DNA of 64,000 nucleotides, from contig OZ038382.1 of NCBI GenBank assembly GCA_964036045.1, forward strand, positions 103,264,007 through 103,328,006. The letters are read 5' to 3'. This document shows, piece after piece, positions 57,182-64,000 of the stretch. Position 1 is the first letter of the stretch; every line of letters starts with the position of its first letter. Below the pieces are notes generated by a model. The model ran no database searches, had not been told where the DNA came from, and worked only from the letters and a program-made list of their open reading frames with translations. The DNA is from Eutreptiella sp. 'Long Island Sound 2002' (Eukaryota > Euglenozoa > Euglenophyceae > Eutreptiales > Eutreptiaceae). Made by a program: the position numbers and the translations under genes.

Positions 57182-57379
57182 ATGCAAAACCCAATATATC
57201 AATGCGAAAACTGTGGCAGCCTTATGGAAGCAAGACCGACACCGTCACGGGGGAAGAGATGCAGATTTGTCAATCAGGGCAGTGTACTGCACCCAGATGT
57301 TCCTGGTCAGTGCCCAGGTCAAAACAGGAACTATTTGGTGTATATACTTCTTCTTGCTTTGGACTTCAGCTCGCCATGA
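57182..57379 (+). CDS. Small Cys-containing ORF (65 codons), zinc-ribbon-like N-terminus
   Basis: True ATG at 57182. YQCENCGSLMEARPTPSRGK with later single Cys residues (KRCRF, GQCPG) resembles a small C-x2-C zinc ribbon. A hydrophobic end NYLVYILLLALDF follows. Function unknown. Two other frames overlap, so this could be chance. Confidence 0.3.
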   Translation: MQNPIYQCENCGSLMEARPTPSRGKRCRFVNQGSVLHPDVPGQCPGQNRNYLVYILLLALDFSSP

Positions 57380-58276
57380 ACACTCTTGCCTGTGGTTAGG
57401 TCGCTTTGGGTAATGCTCGCCGGGGGGCAGCCCCCATGCATCAGAAAAAAGATGCAGATTCGCTAGACTTACCGATGTCTTGTGGCATAAGTAACCGAGT
57501 TAACCTAATTTATAGCAGACAGGTTGTCTTTGAAGTCACAAAAAGTGACTCTGGCTTGACAACAAAGTATATATATTGTGCACATTTTGTGTGCATATTC
57601 CATTTCTGTGGTGGGTACAACGCCTATACGCAGCTTTTGTGCAGTTTTGCCCCGGCAATCCGGGCTTGGCGTCCCTGTTGCCGTCAATTTGCTGTTTTTG
57701 CACCACCATTTAGCTTTTGTGGCCTTTCGTCTTGGATTGTTCAATCTGTTCAATCTGTTAACATTAAAAACGTCCGATATCCCGAATGACGCCAATAGTA
57801 TTGCTCATCGCAGCATGGAACTCCTCCATCTAACCTCATGGCAATTACCCGTGGCAGTTCACGGTGCAGGGGATGGTGATGAGGTTTTTTTGCAAAGGTT
57901 TCTTGCTTGGCAGATTTATGATGGAACAAAAACGCAAATTATATGCTGCTGCAGATGCAGATATAGGCGTATCTTGCCTCTTCTGATTCTGTCTTGAACG
58001 ACTCAGGATTGCTGCTGAGAATCACAAGTCTATGTGGTCTCTTTCCCATTGGTTCATGTGAAGGAGGATGGGAAAGGATGAGAGCACAGATACGGGTTAT
58101 GCACGACACAAAGTGTTTTTGGCGCATCAGATAATCTCTTTTATTGGCTTTTCCTGAAGAATAGGAGCAGCACATGATGCCATTGTTGAACATGCGGACA
58201 TGTGCGGTAAACGTACGTGTGAGCGGCAGGTAGCACGGCGCCCACCACCTATTCCACTGTTAGTAGCCTTGGGTGA
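57380..58276. other. Region without a recognised gene
   Basis: Opposing frames of about 130 codons near 57505-57997 lack motifs. No repeat or RNA gene identified. Confidence 0.4.
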
Positions 58277-58540
58277 TCCCCGGCGCCAACTGTCCAAAAG
58301 GACACCGGTAAGCGAAGAGGTGGTACAAAGGGTGGTAGGGGTACGGCTAAAGGTAGCTGTATGGGAACCCAACAGCCTGTAAAAGAGGAGCTAAACACTC
58401 CTCTTGACTGTGCTGATGCATTGGCCACTGTGAAACAGGCTTCTGAGAGCCTAAGCCAGCAGCTGTTTGCATTCAGTAACCAGTTTGATGCGTACATTCA
58501 CAAAATACTCCATTATGACGGTGTTGTCTATCATTCTTAG
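58277..58540 (+). CDS. Unidentified small basic/helical protein or exon
   Basis: Frame open from the codon after TGA 58274-58276 to TAG 58538-58540. First ATG at 58361 gives 59 residues. Upstream of the ATG lies a Gly/Lys/Arg segment (GKRRGGTKGGRGTAKG). After it comes a helix-like acidic part (PVKEELNTPLDCADALATVK, then SLSQQLFAFSNQFDAYIHK). The smooth character suggests real coding, perhaps the last exon of a gene that starts upstream. No family recognised. Confidence 0.4.
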   Translation, partial: SPAPTVQKDTGKRRGGTKGGRGTAKGSCMGTQQPVKEELNTPLDCADALATVKQASESLSQQLFAFSNQFDAYIHKILHYDGVVYHS

Positions 58541-59026
58541 CACTATGTCGCGCGATCGCAGCAGAAAAATAATACAAAACTAACAAAACGACGCACCGCC
58601 AGCAAAAATAAAGCGAAAAATCGTTTTTTCCGACCTCAGAAACCCCCCAAAAAATTTTACGCCGCTGTTTGGCGAGGTCGCAAAAATTAGGACACTCACA
58701 AAACAAAGACGAACAATCGAGTCGCGACGGCGAAGAACCTGAGCGTTGCATGCTCCAAAACACCTAGCAAAGTGCGTGTCCTAGACGCTAGGGACTTGTG
58801 CGCGCTCCACAAACAAAGAAGAAGAAAAGTGGCGAACACCAAAAACCAGCAAGCCACGACGACGAAGACAAGAACAAAGCGAGCGCCGAGCCACCTAGCA
58901 AAGTGCGTGCCATAGGAGCTAGGCGACATGTGCGCGTCAAAAAAAAAAAAAAAAAAGAGAGAAGGAAACGCAACAAAAAGAGAAACACCAAACCACAAAC
59001 AAAAAAGACGCGACCACGGACCACGG
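58541..59026 (+). other. A-rich leader of the splice-unit array, with a 131-bp-spaced pair
   Basis: CACCTAGCAAAGTGCGTG occurs at 58761 and 58892. In both, an imperfect CTAG-containing palindrome and TGTGCGCG follow. An 18-A tract lies at 58939-58956. The minus-strand Phe-rich frames across here are shadows of A tracts. Confidence 0.5.
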
Positions 59027-60029
59027 GAAAACGAGGTATGGCAACCAAGTATGTTACGGCCCCATGCGTCATACATATCGTATCCACCGCTACATATACG
59101 TGGATGAGAAAACCAAGTATGTTGCGAAGGAGGGCGCCCAAGGGACAACACCGCACGCAAAAAAAAAAAAAAAAAGAACGACGAACCGCCACGCACGTCA
59201 AAAGGCACGCCCGCAAACACAAACCACAACCATATATCTCCCATATTTTTTCCTCCATAGGCCCCGACCACCGCGAAAAAAAAAAAAGAAAAAAAAAAAA
59301 AAATTACGGTACGGTACGGCGAGCAAGTATGTTAACGATACGAGGGAGGGCGCCAAAGGGACGGACCACGCACACACGCACACACATAAACAAGACCGCA
59401 AGGAGCGAGAAGACGGAGACAAGAGCAAGGAAAAACAAGGTATGAACCCCACACCGCCCCGCCCGCACACACACACACGCTCTCGCTATAGGGAATGACC
59501 ACGTACCACGGGGAAACAATGGTATGGAGGTATGACGAACAAGTATGTTAAAAATGCGAGGGAAGGCGCCAAGGGGACGAAAACACAAACGCACGCAAAG
59601 CCGCAAGATGCACGAAGACGGAGACGAGACAAAAGAAAGTCATGGTATGCAACCCCATCCCCGCCCCACCCACAAACAAACACACGCTTTCTCTATAGGC
59701 GACGGCAACAAGAAGCGGCACAAGGTACAACAAGTATGTTGAAAAAAAAAAAAAAACACGAAACCGCCTTCCACGCCCTCTCTATAGGGGAAACGCAATG
59801 CGGAGAGGTATGTTATAGAAGACGCAGCGAGAAAAAAAAAAAAAAAAACACGAGGGAGGAGACACAAACCACAACACGCAAAAAAAAAAAAAACAAAAAG
59901 GACCTGCGCACGCTCTTTCTCAACAGGGGAAGAAAACATGATGGGACGAAAGGACAGGTACGTGCTACGCATCACACATGCCACGCATCTCTGCTACGCA
60001 TCTACAGGACCTCTTCTTCTGCCTTTTGA
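59027..60029 (+). CDS. Candidate spliced gene of tiny exons (C-terminal part)
   Basis: Proposed exons: one ending 59048, then 59261-59326, 59492-59542, 59699-59733, 59787-59806, 59927-59957 and 60008-60029. Donors are GTATGTT (four times) and GTACGTG. Acceptors are CTCCATAG, CGCTATAG, TCTCTATAG (twice), CTCAACAG and ATCTACAG. Joining them gives one open frame of about 74 codons from 59261 to TGA 60027-60029. Exons end in similar codons: RYGNQ, RYGEQ, RYDEQ and RYNK. Exon-intron units resemble each other, with similar introns (GCGAGGGAGGGCGCCAA after the donor), so the gene seems to have grown by unit duplication. Upstream exons and function are unknown. Confidence 0.4.
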
Positions 60030-60266
60030 AACATGCCGACGACCGACGACGAGAACCAGCCAAGGTATGACACACCCCACCCCACCAACCACACACCGCG
60101 AGCACACGCACGCGCACGCACGACAGCCACACCGAGCGCGACCCCCCCCCCCCCCACGCCACCCACACCAACACGAAGGGCCACACAGCGCACACACACA
60201 CACCAGGGCCAAGGGGAAGGGCACCCGGAAGACACACCCACCGCAACACCACACCACACCACCACC
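60030..60266 (+). other. CA/CG-rich lead-in to the satellite
   Basis: Contains a possible last donor, CCAAG/GTATGAC, at 60064/60065 and dispersed CACA runs. No unit of the satellite is seen before 60267. Confidence 0.5.
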
Positions 60267-62740
60267 GGCAGCGAAACCCAGCCAGGAGTGGCGGGGAGTA
60301 GCACACAGGAACCTCCGCCAGGAGTGGCGAGGGACCAACCACACCAGCCACAAACCCACCACACACGCCACCGCCGCACGCCACACGCCGCACACCACAC
60401 ACCGCACACCACGCACCACCGCCGGCAGCGAAACCCAGCCAGGAGTGGCGGGGAGTAGCACACAGGAACCTCCGCCAGCAGTGGCGAGGGACCAACAACC
60501 AACACACCACCGCCACACACCACACGCCACCGCCGCCAGCGGACCCCAGCCAGGAGTGGCGGGGACCGCCCACCACCACCGGCAGCGAAACCCAGCCAGG
60601 AGTGGCGGGGAGTAGCACACAGGAACCTCCGCCAGGAGTGGCGAGGGACCAACAACCAACACACCACCGCCACACACCACACACCACCGCCGCCAGCGGA
60701 CCCCAGCCAGGAGTGGCGGGGACCGCCCACCACCACCGGCAGCGAAACCCAGCCAGGAGTGGCGGGGAGTAGCACACAGGAACCTCCGCCAGGAGTGGCG
60801 AGGGACCAACCACACCAGCCATAAACCCACCACACACGCCACCGCCGCACGCCACACGCCGCACACCACACACCGCACACCACCCACCACCGCCGGCAGC
60901 GAAACCCAGCCAGGAGTGGCGGGGAGTAGCACACAGGAACCTCCGCCAGGAGTGGCGAGGGACCAGCAACCAACACACCACCGCCACACACCACACACCA
61001 CCGCCGCCAGCGGACCCCAGCCAGGAGTGGCGGGGACCGCCCACCACCACCGGCAGCGAAACCCAGCCAGGAGTGGCGGGGAGTAGCGCACAGGAACCTC
61101 CGCCAGGAGTGGCGAGGGACCAACAACCAACACACCACCGCCACACACCACACACCACCGCCGCCAGCGGACCCCAGCCAGGAGTGGCGGGGACCGCCCA
61201 CCACCACCGGCAGCGAAACCCAGCCAGGAGTGGCGGGGAGTAGCACACAGGAACCTCCGCCAGGAGTGGCGAGGGACCAACCACACCAGCCACAAACCCA
61301 CCACACACGCCACCGCCGCACGCCACACGCCGCACACCACACACCGCACACCACCCACCACCGCCGGCAGCGAAACCCAGCCAGGAGTGGCGGGGAGTAG
61401 CACACAGGAACCTCCGCCAGGAGTGGCGAGGGACCAACAACCAACACACCACCGCCACACACCACACACCACCGCCGCCAGCGGACCCCAGCCAGGAGTG
61501 GCGGGGGCCGCCCACCACCACCGGCAGCGAAACCCAGCCAGGAGTGGCGGGGAGTAGCACACAGGAACCTCCGCCAGGAGTGGCGAGGGACCAACAACCA
61601 ACACACCACCGCCACACACCACACACCACCGCCGCCAGCGGACCCCAGCCAGGAGTGGCGGGGACCGCCCACCACCACCGGCAGCGAAACCCAGCCAGGA
61701 GTGGCGGGGAGTAGCACACAGGAACCTCCGCCAGGAGTGGCGAGGGACCAACCACACCAGCCACAAACCCACCACACACGCCACCGCCGCACGCCACACG
61801 CCGCACACCACACACCGCACACCACCCACCACCGCCGGCAGCGAAACCCAGCCAGGAGTGGCGGGGAGTAGCACACAGGGACCTCCGCCAGGAGTGGCGA
61901 GGGACCAACAACCAACACACCACCGCCACACACCACACACCACCGCCGCCAGCGGACCCCAGCCAGGAGTGGCGGGGACCGCCCACCACCACCGGCGGCG
62001 AAACCCAGCCAGGAGTGGCGGGGAGTAGCACACAGGAACCTCCGCCAGGAGTGGCGAGGGACCAACCACACCACACACCACCCACAACCCCGCCAACACA
62101 CCACCGCCGCACACCACACATCACACACCACGCACCACCACCGCCAGCAGGGCCCAGCCAGGAGTGGCGGGAAACCGCACACCACCACCGGCAGCGAAAC
62201 CCAGCCAGGAGTGGCGGGGAGTAGCACACAGGAAGCACCGCCAGGGGAGGCGAGGGACCAACCACACCACACACCAACCACAACCCCACCACACACCGCC
62301 GCCGCCAGCGAACCCCAGCCAGGAGTGGCGGGGAACCGCGCCCAGGGCCCTCAGCCAGGAGTGGCGAGGACCGCCCACCGCCACCGGCATCGAAACCCAG
62401 CCAGGAGTGGCGGGGAGTAGAACACAGGAACCTCCGCCAGGAGCGCCGAGGGACCAACCACACCAGCCACAAACCCACCACACACCACCGCCGCAAACCA
62501 CACACCACACACCACACACCACGCGCCACGCACCACCGCCGCCCGGAGACCTCAGCCAGGAGTGGCGAGGACCGCCCACCACCACCGGCAGCGAAACCCA
62601 ACCAGGAGTGGCGGGGAGTAGCGCACAGGAACCTCCGCCAGGAGTGGCGAGGGACCAACCACACCACACACCCGCCACAACCAACACACCACCACCGCAC
62701 ACCACACACCACAAACCACGCACCACACACCAACACAGAC
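60267..62740 (+). repeat. 157-bp satellite array with 471-bp higher-order repeat
   Basis: GGCAGCGAAACCCAGCCAGG starts units at 60267, 60424, 60581, 60738, 60895, 61052, 61209, 61366, 61523, 61680 and 61837, each exactly 157 bp apart. 61994 (GGCGGCG variant) ends this run. Two unit types alternate as a-b-b, giving a 471-bp period repeated about 3.7 times. After 61994 the spacing becomes 196, 196 and 201 bp with more divergence. Every unit carries two or three GCCAGGAGTGGCG cores, which can fold as CGCCA-GGAG-TGGCG. Confidence 0.95.
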
Positions 62741-64000
62741 ACCACGCGCGCACGCACCGCGCCACAAACACACACACCGGCGGCGAACCGCGACCGGAGG
62801 AGGGGGCGACACGCCCGCAAGCAACACAGCCAGGAACAGCGAACACCCCCCCCCCCCACCACCACCACCCCACCCCGGAGAGACGGGACACCAACCACCG
62901 CAAACCGCACAGCGAAAAGGGGGGCGGGACGAAAAGGGCCCACGGGGGGCGCCGGCGAGGGACCCAACCTCAGGGGTTTGGGGGCCCCCCCGGTGACCGT
63001 ATCGGCCCCACCTGAGCACACGCAATAAGGTGGGATACGCCCGGGACCGTTGGTCAGCGGCCCGCGGTGGCACCGGCCTGGGGGGGTGACCAATGGGCCT
63101 GACCAAGAGCACTCCCCACGGCACGTACTGCGGTTCGGGCCCAGCGAGGGGCTGCGGGTAGGGCACACCGTCCATCGGGGCAGGCAAGAGACACGCCTAT
63201 CCCGCAAGGACTCCCCTGCGACCCACAGTGTACCCGACCCCGGTGTGGGGAACGGCTGGAGTACCTGGCTACGGAGCAGGTCCATTTGTACTGAGCGGGT
63301 ACAAATGGACGGCCCGTACAACAGAGTTACACCCTGACGGGGAGTGCAAGCACCGGCTCCCCCACGGGGAAACACCAGGGGAAGGGACCCGAGCCGGCGA
63401 CAAGGACCCCCCCCCACACACCACAGCCGGGAAGGCCCGGGCACGACACCGCCCCAAGCGACACGGAAAAGAGGAGGGCACACGCAAAGGGGACAGCAAG
63501 GGGACGCACCACCAACAGACCCCAGCCAAGGGGGGCGGGGAACCACACAGCCGAGACAGGGGGGGGGGCACGACACACAGCCCCCACACCAAACAGGGCC
63601 GCCAAACCACGCCCGCAAAGGCGAGGGCAGGCGCCCCAACGCACCACCAACACACCGCACACACGCCCGAGCTTGCACACAACACACACCCCCACAACCG
63701 CCACCGACACGAGCCCCACAAGCGCACACCACACACCAAAGCACAGGCGCCGCCCGCACCACACACGCAACACACACAAACCCAAACAACAGGAACCCAG
63801 CAACCCGCCAGGGGAACTGCAGGGCCGCCAGAAGCCGCTAGGACGCAAAGGAGGACCCACCAAGCCCGCAGCCAGGAGTGGCGAACGGCCACACCCAGAA
63901 ACACCCGAACGGCCACGCCCAACACCAGGACCGGGCACTACGACACCCACACCAGCACCGCCACCAACGCCCAAACCGGGCGCCACGACACCCTCACCAG
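62741..64000. other. GC-rich repeat-like sequence to the window end
   Basis: C/G runs and ACACC-rich stretches resemble the LINE 3' UTRs in style. No reliable coding frame. One stray satellite core, AGCCAGGAGTGGCGAACGG, sits near 63870. Contains the hairpin at 63280-63310. Confidence 0.45.
63280..63310 (+). other. Perfect 12-bp inverted repeat (hairpin)
   Basis: GTCCATTTGTAC and GTACAAATGGAC flank a 7-base loop (TGAGCGG). AT-richer than the GC-rich surroundings, so the pairing stands out. No T run follows, so it is not an obvious terminator. Confidence 0.8.

Noticed and set aside
58696-59984. Phe-rich minus-strand frames
   Set aside because: The Phe runs are complements of poly(A) tracts. 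The plus-strand splice-unit reading explains the region better.
60267-62740. CRISPR array
   Set aside because: Units are 157 bp and repeated along their whole length, with no short direct repeat and unique spacers, in clearly eukaryotic DNA.
59965-63789. Very long minus-strand frames (up to 1274 codons) with PRHSWLGFAAGGG-type repeats
   Set aside because: All three minus-strand phases are open across the satellite because it lacks stops. 471 bp is a multiple of three, so any frame repeats. The protein is only the translated satellite.

Overview
The window is eukaryotic nuclear DNA from a repeat-dense genome. I see no bacterial operon, rRNA, intact tRNA or CRISPR array. It holds nested LTR retrotransposons of the Ty3/gypsy chromodomain type, GC-rich non-LTR (LINE) retrotransposons, tRNA-related repeats, a satellite array and about 11 kb of lower-GC DNA with few recognisable genes. 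I cannot name the species. Strong GC heterogeneity, clean GT-AG-like boundaries and chromodomain gypsy elements would fit an alga or another protist, but this is only inference.

Layout. (1) 1-8756: plus-strand gypsy element G1, with the gag C-terminus, an intact pol, a long 3' non-coding region and the 3' LTR. (2) 8757-16767: minus-strand gypsy element G2, decayed and cut at its 3' side by G1. (3) 16768-about 24650: GC-rich plus-strand non-LTR material whose RNase H region was itself cut by G2, giving three nesting levels, plus related 3'-UTR-like DNA and tRNA-like repeats. (4) About 24700-34006: a long non-LTR element N2 with ORF1, then ORF2 (zinc ribbon, APE endonuclease, RT, RNase H, zinc finger), ending in three TCAAACC units. 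(5) 34007-35734: AT-richer target DNA. (6) 35740-47593: a complete minus-strand gypsy element G3 with two 785-bp LTRs and a CTGAC target-site duplication. (7) 47599-58540: lower-GC DNA with an exact 854-bp tandem duplication, a tRNA-related repeat, a degenerate minisatellite and some unidentified short ORFs. (8) 58541-60064: A-tract-rich repeat units with splice-like borders that read as a chain of tiny exons. (9) 60267-about 62740: a 157-bp satellite with a 471-bp higher-order repeat. (10) 62741-64000: GC-rich sequence with a perfect hairpin.

The three gypsy elements share one plan: gag, an in-frame stop codon, then protease, a Dam-like adenine-methyltransferase-like domain, RT, RNase H, integrase and a C-terminal chromodomain. 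A long 3' non-coding region follows. LTRs start AGTAAGAAAAAG and end TTTCT or TTTTCT rather than TG...CA. Two features stand out: the Dam-like domain between protease and RT, and a 3' non-coding block that is far better conserved between G1 and G3 than their pol proteins are.
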